Positions 24,579 through 34,351 are shown, counted from the stretch's first letter. The stretch: 64,000 nt of DNA from CAWDVK01 sp963805715 (GCA_963805715.1 CAWDVK010000007.1:310001-374000), one strand, 5' to 3'. Translations and numbers: made by a program. Notes: generated by a model from the letters alone, not told the origin.

Positions 24579-25373
24579 ATGCAGATATCTGGCGAGATCG
24601 GTCAGGTCATGCAGGCCATCGCGGCCGCGCAGGGACGGCACATCGCGCTGCCGGGCACGTTCAACCTGCGGGATGTGGGCGGTTATCCGGCCAGCGGCGG
24701 CACCCTGCGGTGGCGTACGCTGCTGCGCTCAGACGCCCTGCACCGGATCGGCGCCGGCGGGATCGAGCTGCTCGGCGGCGTGCGGCTGCGCACGGTGCTC
24801 GATCTGCGCACGCCCATCGAGGCCGAGATCGCGCCCTGCGTCGGCGACGGGCTCGGCGCGCGAGTTGTGCACCTCTCGATACTCGACGGCGACCTGCAGG
24901 AACTGCCCGCCGAACTGGATGCGATCTACCGGCACATGATCGAGGAGCGCGGGGACGCCATCGGGGCGGCGATCCGGCAGCTGTGCGCCGCTGACGGCCT
25001 GCCCGCGCTCGTGCACTGCAGTGCCGGCAAGGACCGGACGGGCATCGTGATCGCGCTGGCCCTCGCCGCGCTCGGCGTTCCTGATGAGATCATCGCAGCC
25101 GACTACGCGCTCAGCGGCAGCTTCCTGGATCCCGAGACAACAGCGGCCATCGGGCAGCTCAAGGCGAGCAGCGGCCTCGGGGACCAGCTCACTGCCGGGC
25201 TGCTGGGCAGCCCGCCGGAGCTGATCCTGGACGTGCTGGCCAGGGCCAGGGCGGCGGCCGGCTCGGCGGACGGCTACCTGCTGAGCCACGGCGTGCGTCC
25301 AGGCGAGCTTGCGGTGCTGCGCGCGGCAATGATCGAGCAGCCCGCCGCCGGGGCGGGGCCGGTAGCGCGGTAG
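24579..25373 (+). CDS. tyrosine-protein phosphatase (Y_phosphatase3 / lipid-phosphatase-like)
   Basis: About 264 residues. It opens with the family motif LPGTFNLRDVGGYP and carries the P-loop HCSAGKDRTGIVIALAL, with nucleophilic Cys and the Arg of CxxxxxR, as in actinobacterial PtpB-like enzymes. The conserved DLRTPIEAE lies near residue 75. The frame is open upstream to 24507; ATG 24579 is chosen as the first start close to the domain. It may act on phosphotyrosine or phosphoinositides. Single gene, no clear operon partner. Confidence 0.85.
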   Translation: MQISGEIGQVMQAIAAAQGRHIALPGTFNLRDVGGYPASGGTLRWRTLLRSDALHRIGAGGIELLGGVRLRTVLDLRTPIEAEIAPCVGDGLGARVVHLSILDGDLQELPAELDAIYRHMIEERGDAIGAAIRQLCAADGLPALVHCSAGKDRTGIVIALALAALGVPDEIIAADYALSGSFLDPETTAAIGQLKASSGLGDQLTAGLLGSPPELILDVLARARAAAGSADGYLLSHGVRPGELAVLRAAMIEQPAAGAGPVAR

Positions 25374-25519
25374 CGCGATCGCGATGGCCAGTGCATCCGC
25401 GGGCGGCCGCGCGCGGGTCGCGAGCGCGGCGCGGCCATCTCAGCCTGCTCGGCCCGGCTAGCAGCGCGGAATGGCAGGATCGGGGGCTGTAGGCGGGACC
25501 AGATGCCAGGAGAGTGCTG

Positions 25520-25984
25520 ATGGCGTTCGACGAGCTGGACAAGCGGATCGTCGTCGCGCTGGTCGAGGACGCCCGTGCCACGTACGCGGAGGTGGGCACG
25601 CTGGTCGGGCTGTCGGCGCCCGCGGTCAAGCGCCGGGTGGACCGGCTGCGCTCATCCGGCGCCATCACCGGATTCTCGGCCAGGGTCGACCCGTCGGCCC
25701 TCGGCTGGACCACTGAGGCCTACGTGGAGCTGTTCTGCCGGGGCAGGACGTCGCCAGCGGACATCGCCGCTGCCGTGAGCAAGCACCCGGAGGTGATCGA
25801 CGCCTGCACGATAACCGGGGAGGCGGATGCGCTGCTGCATATCAGGGCGTCCGACGTCCGGCATTTCGAGCAGGTGGTCGAGCGGATCGGGGCCGAGCAG
25901 TTCGTCGTTCGCACGCGCAGCGTGATCGTCCTGTCGCGCCTCGTCAACAGGCCCGACTCGCTGCCGCCGGGAACCGGCGAGTAA
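25520..25984 (+). CDS. Lrp/AsnC family transcriptional regulator
   Basis: About 154 residues: N-terminal HTH (LDKRIVVALVEDARATYAEVGTLVGLSA) and the C-terminal RAM domain (VIDACTITGEADALLHIRAS) that binds small ligands, often amino acids. AGGAG at 25508 is 7 bases before ATG 25520. A GTG six bases upstream is possible. Its target is not evident from the neighbours. Confidence 0.9.
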   Translation: MAFDELDKRIVVALVEDARATYAEVGTLVGLSAPAVKRRVDRLRSSGAITGFSARVDPSALGWTTEAYVELFCRGRTSPADIAAAVSKHPEVIDACTITGEADALLHIRASDVRHFEQVVERIGAEQFVVRTRSVIVLSRLVNRPDSLPPGTGE

Positions 25985-26048
25985 CCCCGGCCGGCTGGTG
26001 TGATCTCGGCCGAGCGGGCAGATCTCGCGGCTCCCATCAGCTACAGTC

Positions 26049-26276
26049 ATGGCCATGTCCCAGGAAGACCACGCTTCATCCGCGGGCACCGGCCGGCCGC
26101 TGAGCACCGGAGAGTTTCGCGCTGTCCCGGACTCCTCGGCGAGCACCGCGCAGTTCCGGGCGTTTGCCGAGAGCAGCGGCGAGCGCGCCCCCGGCCGCAA
26201 CGCTGCCCGGCTCACCGCGATCGCCGTTGCGGTCGCCGTCGTGCTCGCGATCGTCGTCCTGCTCGTGGTCCGCTAG
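26049..26276 (+). CDS. small C-terminally anchored membrane protein, unknown function
   Basis: 75 residues: a polar, Ser/Ala-rich N-terminal 50 residues and one C-terminal membrane segment (LTAIAVAVAVVLAIVVLLVV). The topology suggests a tail-anchored or type II single-pass protein. A TACAGT -10-like box lies immediately before the ATG, hinting at leaderless translation. No family recognised. Confidence 0.6.
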   Translation: MAMSQEDHASSAGTGRPLSTGEFRAVPDSSASTAQFRAFAESSGERAPGRNAARLTAIAVAVAVVLAIVVLLVVR

Positions 26277-26415
26277 GGCACTGCGCGTCCGGGTGGTTCC
26301 GCGGCAGTTCCTGGCCGCAAGCCATCCTGGCTAGCGCCGGGGTGGCCCGGGCCGCGGCGGGCGATGGCGGGTCGGGCGGCTAAGACGGCACTGAGCGTGC
26401 TTGTATGAACCCGAC

Positions 26416-28359
26416 ATGTCAGCAGCAGCACCGGGCACCGGTCCGCCGGGGAGCATCTCCCCGGCTAGCCTCACGCCAAGGAACGAGCGGCAGGCCGAGG
26501 ACCGTCATCGGCTGACCGCGATCGAGGGCCTGGCCGCCCTGTCCCTGGATGCGCTGTCCTCCGTGGCCTACGGCCCGGAGGCCATCGTCATCGTCCTGGT
26601 GGCCGCGGGCGCGGCGGGCCTGAACTACACGCTGCCGGTCACCGGCGCCATCGTGCTGCTGCTCGCCGTGCTGGTGATCTCCTACCGGCAGGTCATCGCG
26701 GCCTTTCCCGGCGGCGGCGGGGCGTACGCGGTGTCCAGCGCTCACCTCGGCAAGACGCCCAGCCTGGTCGCGGCTGCCTCGCTGATCGTCGACTACGTGC
26801 TGAACGCCGCGGTGGGCGTATCGGCCGGCGTCGAGGCGCTGACGTCGGCCTACCCGGCTCTGTACGCCGACCGCGTGTGGCTCTGCCTGGCGGTGCTGCT
26901 GCTGATCACGGCGGCCAACCTCTGGGGCGTCGCCGACTCGGCCCGGCTGTTCATCGCTCCCACGGTCATCTTCATCGTGTCCATCTTCGCGGTGATCCTG
27001 GGCGGCCTGTTCCGGGCCCAGCCGCTCGTCCCGGTGTCGCACCACCTGCCGTCGGCGGTCGAGACCGTAGGCCTGCTGCTGCTGCTGAAGGCGTTCGCCT
27101 CCGGCTGCTCGGCGCTGACCGGGGTGGAGGCGATCGCCAACGCCGTGCCCGCGTTCCGCCAGCCGCGGGTCCGGCGGGCGCAGCACACGGAGATGTGGCT
27201 GGGCATCCTGCTCGGGCTCATGCTGATCGGGCTGGCGATCCTGATCCGCAAGTGGCAGGTCACCCCGTCGCCGACCGAGACGGTGCTCGCCCAGCTGACG
27301 GCCGGCTCGCTCGGGCACAACTTCGCCTTCTACGGGGTGCAGCTGATCACGACCGTGCTGCTGGCGCTGGCGGCCAACACCTCCTTCGGCGGCCTGCCGG
27401 TGCTGGCGTCGCTGCTCGCCACCGACAACTTCCTGCCGCACCTGTTCTTCCTGAAGGCCGACCGCCAGGTGCACCGGTATGGCGTCATCGTGCTGGCCGT
27501 GGTCGCGGCGATCCTGCTGGTGGTGTCGCAGGGCGATACCCAGGCGCTGATCCCGGTATTCGCCATCGGCGTCTTCGTCGGGTTCACCCTGTCCCAGGTC
27601 GGCATGGTGCGGCACTGGCGGGAGGAGCGGAGCGACGGCTGGGCCACCCGGGCCGCGATCAACGGCGTCGGCGCCGCGTTCACCACCATTGCGCTGGCCA
27701 TCGAGCTGATCAGCAAGTTCACCGAGGGCGCCTGGCTGGTCGTGATCGTGGTGCCGCTGCTGGTACTGATGTTCCTGCGCATCCGTGCCGTCTACGACCG
27801 CATCGGCGCCGCGCTGCAGATCGGCAAGACGCCGCCGCCGCCGCGCCGGCTCAGGTCCCTGGTGGTCGTGCCGGTCCGCGGCATGTCGCTGCTGGTCGAG
27901 GAGGCTGTCTCCGCCGCCTTGTCGCTGGGTGATGACGTCACGGCGGTGACCGTCTGCTACGCCGACCCGGAAGACGACCAGCGGGACGCGGAATTCCGCG
28001 GCCAGTGGGAGCAGTGGCATCCCAACGTGCCGCTGCTGACCCTGCGCACGCACCACCGTGCGCTGGGCCCGCCCATCGTGGATTACCTGGGCCAGCTGGA
28101 GGCAGAGGAGCGCTATCACCGGGTCGTGGTGCTGATTCCCGACGTCGATCCGCAACGGTGGTGGATCCGGCTGCTGCTCAACCAGCGCGGGATCATCATC
28201 GAGCGGGCGATCCGCAAGGGCACCAGTAACGTCGTCGTCTGCCGGCTGCACTTCCGGCTGTCGGCCATCACCGGCCAGCAGCCAGGCGCCCCGGCCGCGG
28301 GCAGCGGCCATCCTGCGGGCAGCGGCCAGGATGCGGGCAGCGGCCAGGATGCGGGCTGA
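26416..28359 (+). CDS. APC family amino-acid/cation permease with cytoplasmic C-terminal domain
   Basis: About 647 residues with about 12 membrane segments. The first helices carry the APC motif (LSLDALSSVAYGPEAI) and helix 6 region GCSALTGVEAIANAVPAF. Beyond residue 470 is a soluble domain of about 150 residues (RLRSLVVVPVRGMSLLVEEA), USP-like in layout and seen in some KUP/APC relatives. The tail ends in Gly/Ser/Ala/Asp-rich repeats (SGQDAG). The substrate is unknown. It is convergent with the DUF1906 gene with 27 bases between stops. Confidence 0.87.
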   Translation: MSAAAPGTGPPGSISPASLTPRNERQAEDRHRLTAIEGLAALSLDALSSVAYGPEAIVIVLVAAGAAGLNYTLPVTGAIVLLLAVLVISYRQVIAAFPGGGGAYAVSSAHLGKTPSLVAAASLIVDYVLNAAVGVSAGVEALTSAYPALYADRVWLCLAVLLLITAANLWGVADSARLFIAPTVIFIVSIFAVILGGLFRAQPLVPVSHHLPSAVETVGLLLLLKAFASGCSALTGVEAIANAVPAFRQPRVRRAQHTEMWLGILLGLMLIGLAILIRKWQVTPSPTETVLAQLTAGSLGHNFAFYGVQLITTVLLALAANTSFGGLPVLASLLATDNFLPHLFFLKADRQVHRYGVIVLAVVAAILLVVSQGDTQALIPVFAIGVFVGFTLSQVGMVRHWREERSDGWATRAAINGVGAAFTTIALAIELISKFTEGAWLVVIVVPLLVLMFLRIRAVYDRIGAALQIGKTPPPPRRLRSLVVVPVRGMSLLVEEAVSAALSLGDDVTAVTVCYADPEDDQRDAEFRGQWEQWHPNVPLLTLRTHHRALGPPIVDYLGQLEAEERYHRVVVLIPDVDPQRWWIRLLLNQRGIIIERAIRKGTSNVVVCRLHFRLSAITGQQPGAPAAGSGHPAGSGQDAGSGQDAG

Positions 28360-28386
28360 GCGTCTCCGCCGGGACGGGCGCCGCTG

Positions 28387-30654
28387 CTAGAAGCCGCCGC
28401 CAAGCTGCGACCAGCTGCTCCAGCTGCCGCCCGAGTCGGTGGATACGGCCATCTTGAGCTGGTGGTTCAGCGCGGCCGCCTCGGGGCTGCCGCCCGTATT
28501 GAGCCACGCGGCCGGGCTGCCCAGCACCTGGCCGCCCCCGGAGGCCCAGCTCGACCAGCCGCCGGCGGCGCTGCTGCCCTGCTGGGAGAGGTAGCCGAGC
28601 TGGCCGCCCGCCAGGTGGGCGAGGACAGCGACCCCGCCGCCAGGCCAGCTCGTCACGGCAGGCGAGTTCTCGATCTTCGTGCTGCCGCCCACGGCGGATG
28701 CCCAGGTCCAGCTGCCCGCGGCGGACGCCTGGTAGGCGGCCGCCAGCGTGCCGGACTGGGTGGCCGAGAAGACCTCGGTCTGGCCGGCGCCATCAGAAAC
28801 CACGGCCGGGACGCCGGCCAGGCTGGCCGGGCTCGCACCCGCCGTGGTCCAGCCGCGCCAGCCGCCGCTGGCCCACGTGTCGACGGCGAGCGTGCCGCTT
28901 GCGGTCCGGCAGAAGACCTCCAGGTTTCCGCCGGCATCGACGAACGGCACGGGCGAGCTGGCGCAGCTGCCGTTCATGGTGGCCCACGCGGTCCACGAGG
29001 TGTTGCCGTTGGGCGCCTCCTGCCGGCTGGTCGCGACCGACCCGCCGGAGTCGGTGACGAAGACCTCGACCGCACCGCCCGGCGTGCGGATGGCGGCCGG
29101 GTCGAGGACGGCGGTTCCCGGTGAGCCGCCGCCGACCGGGCCGCCCCATTCCCAGTTGTCGGGTGCGCCTGCCTGCTGCCACGCGTGCACGATCTGGCCG
29201 GCGCTGCTGCGGGCGAACAGGGTAAGGGCGCCGTCGGCATCCGCCGTCACGGCCGGATTGCTGGCGATATTGCCGGGCGAATCACCCACCGGCTGCGTCC
29301 TCGACCAGCCCGGCGTGCCGGCCGGGTGCTGATAGTCGTGCAGCAGCGTGCCGTTCGCGGCCCGCGCGAACCACTCGGCCGATCCGTTGGCGTTCATGCC
29401 GACCGCGATCCGGAAGGCGGGCCGGGCCGGGATCGCGGTCGCGGCACCGCCCAGATTGACGTCCAGCTGGTCGTTGTCGATGTTGACGGTGACGCCGCCC
29501 CAGGTCTCGTTGTGGCCGCCCTGGTACTGATGCAGGCGCTGATGGCTGGTCCACATGCCGGACGGCATGTAGGAGCTCTGCGTGGTCGCCTGCCCGTCCC
29601 AGTCGGCGTAGTGGATGACATCCGGCTCGGTGATCCGGCCGGCGGCGCTGACCAGGTCGCCGACGTTGGAGAACGACTCGTACACGCCGGCGCTGTAGCC
29701 GAGAGCGTGCAGCTCGCTGTCCCAGGCCGAGAGGAAGGTGGTGACCTCGGCGCCGCAGCCCGAATAGCCCTCCATGTCGTAGATGAGCGGTGTGCCGCGC
29801 GGGATGCCGAGATCCTGCGCCTGCGTCACCGCGTCCTGCGCCGCGGCCCTCCCTTCCGATGCGGCGTCGGCCGGATTGATCGTCGCGTCACCGCTGGCGT
29901 CGACGCACGATGCCTGCAGGCCCACGTAGAACGGGAAGTAGTGCCAGCCGGCGCTGCGGATCGCGGTCAGCCAGCCAGGCGTCAGGCTGGCCTGGGAGCA
30001 GCCCCGGTTGACGCCGCCGATGTAGATGCCGATGGCCCGGTACGGCGAGGCCAGCCAGCGGGTCATGCTCGCCGCGGACGGCGCGGCGCAGCTGTCGAAG
30101 CCGCGGCCCTGGAAGACTCCCTGCGGCGCGGCGGCGGGCACGGCCACGGCCGGCTGGAACTGGATGGGCCGGGCTGAGCGGCTGATCCTGATCGTCGCCT
30201 GGATCGCGCGGGCCAGCGACGGGTCGCGCCCGTACGACAGGCTGACCTCCACGCCTGCGGCCGGCACGATGTCGATGATGGTGTGGCTGATCGCGGCATC
30301 GGAGTTGGTCACAGCCGGCCGGCCGCCGATCGTCGCGGGCTGGCTCGCCGCGAGGGCGTCCGGGCTCGACTGATCCACCGGCAGCAGCTGAACGGCCTCG
30401 GTCTTTCCGAGTAGCCCGGCCGGGCAGGCGGGCGCGGGTCCCGGCAGGCCCAGGTAGACCGCGTGCTGGTCAAGGCGCGGGCAGATCGCGGGATGCTGCG
30501 CGAGATCCAGCACCGGCCACGATGCCGGAACCTGCAGGCTGACTCCCTCGAAGGTCACGGTGCGCCAGCTGGCACTCGCATCCGCCGAAGGCCCCGTTAC
30601 TACTAAGCAGCTTACGACAAGTACCAGTACAGACGCTGATCTTCGAAATCCCAT
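28387..30654 (-). CDS. secreted DUF1906 glycoside-hydrolase-like protein with beta-propeller/lectin-like repeats
   Basis: 755 residues. A Sec signal peptide (SASVLVLVVSCLVVTG) is followed by about 150 residues of unassigned sequence, then a DUF1906 'Rv2525c-like' TIM-barrel domain (GFDSCAAPSAASMTRW; YRAIGIYIGGVNRGC; IPRGTPLIYDMEGY). From residue 420 to the end come repeated units of about 45-60 residues with Trp and 'PAV..DG.GQ.EVF' patterns, typical of PLL-like lectin propellers. The protein is likely exported and wall- or glycan-active. It stands as a single gene. Confidence 0.85.
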   Translation of the reverse strand: MGFRRSASVLVLVVSCLVVTGPSADASASWRTVTFEGVSLQVPASWPVLDLAQHPAICPRLDQHAVYLGLPGPAPACPAGLLGKTEAVQLLPVDQSSPDALAASQPATIGGRPAVTNSDAAISHTIIDIVPAAGVEVSLSYGRDPSLARAIQATIRISRSARPIQFQPAVAVPAAAPQGVFQGRGFDSCAAPSAASMTRWLASPYRAIGIYIGGVNRGCSQASLTPGWLTAIRSAGWHYFPFYVGLQASCVDASGDATINPADAASEGRAAAQDAVTQAQDLGIPRGTPLIYDMEGYSGCGAEVTTFLSAWDSELHALGYSAGVYESFSNVGDLVSAAGRITEPDVIHYADWDGQATTQSSYMPSGMWTSHQRLHQYQGGHNETWGGVTVNIDNDQLDVNLGGAATAIPARPAFRIAVGMNANGSAEWFARAANGTLLHDYQHPAGTPGWSRTQPVGDSPGNIASNPAVTADADGALTLFARSSAGQIVHAWQQAGAPDNWEWGGPVGGGSPGTAVLDPAAIRTPGGAVEVFVTDSGGSVATSRQEAPNGNTSWTAWATMNGSCASSPVPFVDAGGNLEVFCRTASGTLAVDTWASGGWRGWTTAGASPASLAGVPAVVSDGAGQTEVFSATQSGTLAAAYQASAAGSWTWASAVGGSTKIENSPAVTSWPGGGVAVLAHLAGGQLGYLSQQGSSAAGGWSSWASGGGQVLGSPAAWLNTGGSPEAAALNHQLKMAVSTDSGGSWSSWSQLGGGF

Positions 30655-30869
30655 ACATATATCCTGGCGTCCGGAGCGGCCGAAAGAGATGGGTTTCTAA
30701 TAACTGAATGCAGTTAGCAGATAACCTGTGGTGACAGCCTAGCGGGGGGCGCCAGGCCCGGGCCGGGGCACCCCGGCGCGAGCCCGCGTGCCGCGCCGGC
30801 CGGGCGCATGTGACAGCCCGCGGCCGCGCCACGGGTGCCGCGGCCGCCGGGCAGGCGGTGCCGCCGGGG

Positions 30870-31631
30870 TCACGGCTGGAAGCGGTAGCCCATCCCCGGC
30901 TCGGTGAGCAGCCAGCGCGGGTGCGCCGGGTCCGGCTCGAGCTTGCGGCGCAGCTGGGTCATGTACAGCCGGAGGTTGCCGGCCGCGTCCGCGTAGCCGG
31001 GCCCCCAGACCTCGGTGAGCAGCTGCTGCTGGCTCAGCAGCTTGCCCGGCGACCGCAGCAGCACCTCCAGCAGGTGCCACTCGGTGGGGGTCAGCCGGAT
31101 GTCGGGCTCGCCCCGCCCGCTGCCGGGCGCCGCTGCGGGCGGCCCGGCGGTGCCCGCCGGCTCCCCGGCGGTGCCATCCGCCGCCTGCTCGCCCGCCTGC
31201 CTGATCACTCGCTTGGCGGCCAGGTCCACGAGCAGGTCGCCGAGCACGACCTGCGGGGTGTCGGCTTCGCCGGCCGTGCGGCGGCCGACGGCGCGCATCC
31301 GGGCGAGCAGCTCGTCCATGCCGAACGGCTTGGTGACGTAGTCGTCGGCGCCGGCATCGAGTGCCTCGACCTTGTCGGTACTGTCAGCGCGGCCGGAGAG
31401 CACGATGATCGGCGCTTCCGTCCAGCCGCGCAGCCCCTGGATGACCTCGACCCCGTCCAGGTCGGGCAGCCCGAGGTCAAGGATCACCAGGTCCGGCGGA
31501 TGGCGCGCGGCCTGCTCGAGTGCCTCGGTGCCGGTGGCGGCGATGACAACGTCGTAATGGCGAACCCGGAGATTTATCCGCAGTGCGCGGATTATCTGGG
31601 GTTCGTCATCGACGACAAGGACGCGTGTCAC
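30870..31631 (-). CDS. kdpE: KdpE-like response regulator (distal copy)
   Basis: About 253 residues: receiver domain with VLVVDDEP, phosphoacceptor Asp in LVILDLGLPD, and the Lys in DDYVTKPF; then a winged-helix domain LTPTEWHLLEVLLRSPGKLLSQ to the end. A 35-residue Ala/Gly/Pro insertion lies between the receiver and DNA-binding parts. GTG 31631 starts directly before the receiver strand; the frame is open upstream to 31760, overlapping kdpD. It follows kdpD on the same strand and is its expected partner. Confidence 0.88.
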   Translation of the reverse strand: MTRVLVVDDEPQIIRALRINLRVRHYDVVIAATGTEALEQAARHPPDLVILDLGLPDLDGVEVIQGLRGWTEAPIIVLSGRADSTDKVEALDAGADDYVTKPFGMDELLARMRAVGRRTAGEADTPQVVLGDLLVDLAAKRVIRQAGEQAADGTAGEPAGTAGPPAAAPGSGRGEPDIRLTPTEWHLLEVLLRSPGKLLSQQQLLTEVWGPGYADAAGNLRLYMTQLRRKLEPDPAHPRWLLTEPGMGYRFQP

Positions 31632-31695
31632 GGCATCAGCGTGCCATGGGCAGGCCGGCGCTGTCGCCGCAGGCGCTATCTCCGGCGGTCCGGAG

Positions 31696-34278
31696 TCAGC
31701 CGCTGCCGCTGCCGCGTTCCCCGGCGGGCAGCGCGCCGGCGGCCTGCTCGCCGTGTTCATCAGGCAGCGGGCCAGCCGAGCCGGGCACGGCCAGCAGGGA
31801 CAAGGTCATGGTCAGGCCGCCGCCCGGGGTTTCCTCCGGCTCCAGCGTGCCCTCCATGGCCTCGGTCAGCCCGCGCGACAGCGCGAGCCCGAGGCCGACG
31901 CCGGTGGTGTTGTCCGTATCGCCCAGCCGCTGGAACGGAACGAAGATCATGTCCCGCTGCGACTGCGGGATGCCGGGCCCGCGGTCGACGATCCTGACCT
32001 CAACCCGGTCATGCAGGGCGCTGGCCGTCAGGGCGGGCGGTGCTCCCTCGGGAGAGTACCGGAGCGCGTTGGTCGTCAGATTGACGATCACCCGCTCAAG
32101 GATCGCCGGATCGACCTCGACCTCCGGCAGGTCCTCCGGTATGTCCACCATGACCGTCCGGCCGGCCTGCCCGATGTCGTCCAGCGAGCGGGCGATGATC
32201 TCGGCCAGGTCGGCAGGACGCGGGAAGACGGCCAGGGCCCCGGCCTGCAGCCGGCTCATGTCCAGCAGATTGTCGACCAGGTGCGTCAGCCGGTCCAGCG
32301 ACTCATCCGCGGTGGCCAGCAGCTCCTCGTGGTCTTCGTCGGACCAGCTCACGTCCTGCGAGCGCAGGCTGGTCACGGCGGCCTTGGCCGAGGCGAGCGG
32401 GGTGCGCAGGTCATGGCTAACCGCCGCCAGCAGCGCGGTCCTGGTCCGGTCGGCCTCAGCGATCGGCCGGGCGGCTTCCGCCTCGGCAGCCAGCCGCTGC
32501 TGTTCCAGTGCCACGGCCGCGTAGGCGGCGAACGCGCCCAGCACCCGGCGGTCCGTCGCGGGCAGCGGGCGGCCGCGCAGCGCGAGCGTCAGGCTCTCGG
32601 TGACGGGGATCTCGACATCGGCGCTCTCCGGCCGGCTGACCTGCGGCTGCCCGGATACGGCCACCGCGTCCCAGCCGCCACCGGAGCGCAGCTGGGCACC
32701 CTGGTGCTCGGGCTGGCGTTCCAGCAGCGTCACCGACTCCATGGCAAACGCTTCACGGACCCGGTCCAGCACGGCTGGCAGTGCCCGCTGACCGCGCAGC
32801 ACGCTGCCGGCTGTGGTCACCAGCAGCTCGGACTCCGCGGTGGCCCGTGCCGCCTGTTTCCTGCGCCGGTCGGCGTCGTCCACCACCGTGCTGACCGCGA
32901 AGCCGACGACGACGAACACCCCCAGCGCGAAGGCGTTGTTGGCCTCGGCGATGGTCCACTTATGCAGCGGCGGGATGAAGAAATAGTTGAGCAGCAGCGA
33001 GCCGGCCAGCGCCTCGAGGATGGCGGGCAGGAGGCCGCCGACCAGGGCCACCACGATGACGGCCATCAGGAAGACCAGCACGTCGCTGATCAGGCTGACG
33101 TGGCCGCGCAGGGCCGCCAGGCCCAGCGTGAGCAGCGGCGCGAGCGCGGCGGCGAGCAGGTAGCCGGCCAGCTTCCGGCGGCGGTTCAGCCCGCGCTGGA
33201 TCCGCGGCAGGCCGCGCCCGCGGCCGACGTGAGCGTGAGTCACGATGTGCACGTCGATGTCGCCGGAGTCACGCACCGTGCGCGTGCTGACGCCAGGGCC
33301 GGTCAGCAGCGCGGACAGCCACGAGCGCCGGCTCACGCCGAGCACCAGCTGGGTAGCGTTCTCGGCCCGGGCGAAGCTCAGCAGAGCCTCCGGCACGTTG
33401 TCGCCGATGACCTGGTGATAGCTGCCGCCCAGCGACTCGGCCAGCTGCCGCTGAGCCGCGAGCGCGCCGGGGCTGGCTCCGGTCAGGTCGTCGGACCGGG
33501 TCACGTGCACGGCCAGCAGGTCGCCGCCGGCTGACCGCGCCGCGATCCTGGCCGCACGCCGGATCAGGGTCTCGCCCTCCGGGCCGCCGGTGAGGGCGAC
33601 GGCCACCCGCTCCCGTGCCTCCCAGGTGTCGTGAATGTCGTGTGCGGCCCGGTAGTCCTGCAGCCCCTCGTCTACCTTGTCGGCCAGCCAGAGCAGCGCG
33701 AGTTCCCGCAGCGCCGCGAGGTTCCCGGCGCGGAAGTAGTGCGTGAGGGCGGCATCGATCTTCTCGGCCGGATAGATGTTGCCGTGCGCCATCCGGCGGC
33801 GCAGGGCCTCTGGCGTCATGTCGATGAGCTCGACCTGGTCGGCGGCGCGCACCACGGCGTCAGGAATCTTCTCCCGCTGCGGCACGCCGGTGATTTTCTC
33901 GACAACGTCGTTCAGCGACTCCAGGTGCTGGATGTTGACCGTGGAGATGACGTCAATGCCGGCATCGAGCAGTTCATCGAACGTCCTGCCAGCGCTTCTC
34001 GTTCCGGGATCCCGGCACGTTGGAGTGCGCGAGCTCGTCCACCAGGGCGATCTCCGGCCGCCGGGCCAGCACCGCACCGAGGTCCATCTCCTCGAAGTAG
34101 GTGCCGCGGTAGGGCAGCCGGGCGCGGCGGATGACCTCCAGGTCGCCGATCTGGTCCGCCGTGTTCTTCCGGCCGTGCGTCTCGACGAAGCCGATGGCCA
34201 CATCCGCGCCGCGCGCCTTGCGCCGGTGCCCTTCCCCGAGCATGGCGAAGGTCTTGCCCGCCCCGGCGGACGAGGCAA
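31696..34278 (-). CDS. kdpD: KdpD potassium-sensing histidine kinase, main part (frameshifted)
   Basis: The kinase from about 33985 down to the stop is intact: the rest of the KdpD sensor domain (ELLDAGIDVISTVNIQHLES), a USP-like domain (residues 200-330), four membrane helices, a GAF-like region, the H-box LLAAVSHDLRTPLASAKAAV and the ATPase motifs (NLTTNALRYSPEG; VDRGPGIP; GVGLGLALSRG). The first 97 residues in this frame are Arg/Pro-rich shadow. The true N-terminus is at 33974-34351 in another frame. One extra base around 33981 separates the two; removing it gives WQDVDELLDAG, the normal family sequence. Confidence 0.87.
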   Translation of the reverse strand: MPRPPGRARPSPCSGKGTGARRAARMWPSASSRRTAGRTRRTRSATWRSSAAPGCPTAAPTSRRWTSVRCWPGGRRSPWWTSSRTPTCRDPGTRSAGRTFDELLDAGIDVISTVNIQHLESLNDVVEKITGVPQREKIPDAVVRAADQVELIDMTPEALRRRMAHGNIYPAEKIDAALTHYFRAGNLAALRELALLWLADKVDEGLQDYRAAHDIHDTWEARERVAVALTGGPEGETLIRRAARIAARSAGGDLLAVHVTRSDDLTGASPGALAAQRQLAESLGGSYHQVIGDNVPEALLSFARAENATQLVLGVSRRSWLSALLTGPGVSTRTVRDSGDIDVHIVTHAHVGRGRGLPRIQRGLNRRRKLAGYLLAAALAPLLTLGLAALRGHVSLISDVLVFLMAVIVVALVGGLLPAILEALAGSLLLNYFFIPPLHKWTIAEANNAFALGVFVVVGFAVSTVVDDADRRRKQAARATAESELLVTTAGSVLRGQRALPAVLDRVREAFAMESVTLLERQPEHQGAQLRSGGGWDAVAVSGQPQVSRPESADVEIPVTESLTLALRGRPLPATDRRVLGAFAAYAAVALEQQRLAAEAEAARPIAEADRTRTALLAAVSHDLRTPLASAKAAVTSLRSQDVSWSDEDHEELLATADESLDRLTHLVDNLLDMSRLQAGALAVFPRPADLAEIIARSLDDIGQAGRTVMVDIPEDLPEVEVDPAILERVIVNLTTNALRYSPEGAPPALTASALHDRVEVRIVDRGPGIPQSQRDMIFVPFQRLGDTDNTTGVGLGLALSRGLTEAMEGTLEPEETPGGGLTMTLSLLAVPGSAGPLPDEHGEQAAGALPAGERGSGSG

Positions 34279-34351
34279 GGTAGATCCGGAGCTGCCCGCG
34301 GGCCCGGTGCGTCCTGAGCTCCGGGAGCATCGCCTGATCCGTGTCGTCCAT
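33974..34351 (-). CDS. kdpD: KdpD N-terminal part (frameshifted)
   Basis: 125 residues beginning with the KdpD sensor domain: IYLASSAGAGKTFAMLGEGH with a Walker A-like motif, ADVAIGFVETHGR, and VDELAHSNVPGSRNEKRWQD. The frame stops right after WQDVR because of an apparent one-base insertion. It is the start of the gene continuing at 31696-34278, not a separate protein. Start ATG 34351 fits the family. Confidence 0.82.
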   Translation of the reverse strand: MDDTDQAMLPELRTHRARGQLRIYLASSAGAGKTFAMLGEGHRRKARGADVAIGFVETHGRKNTADQIGDLEVIRRARLPYRGTYFEEMDLGAVLARRPEIALVDELAHSNVPGSRNEKRWQDVR

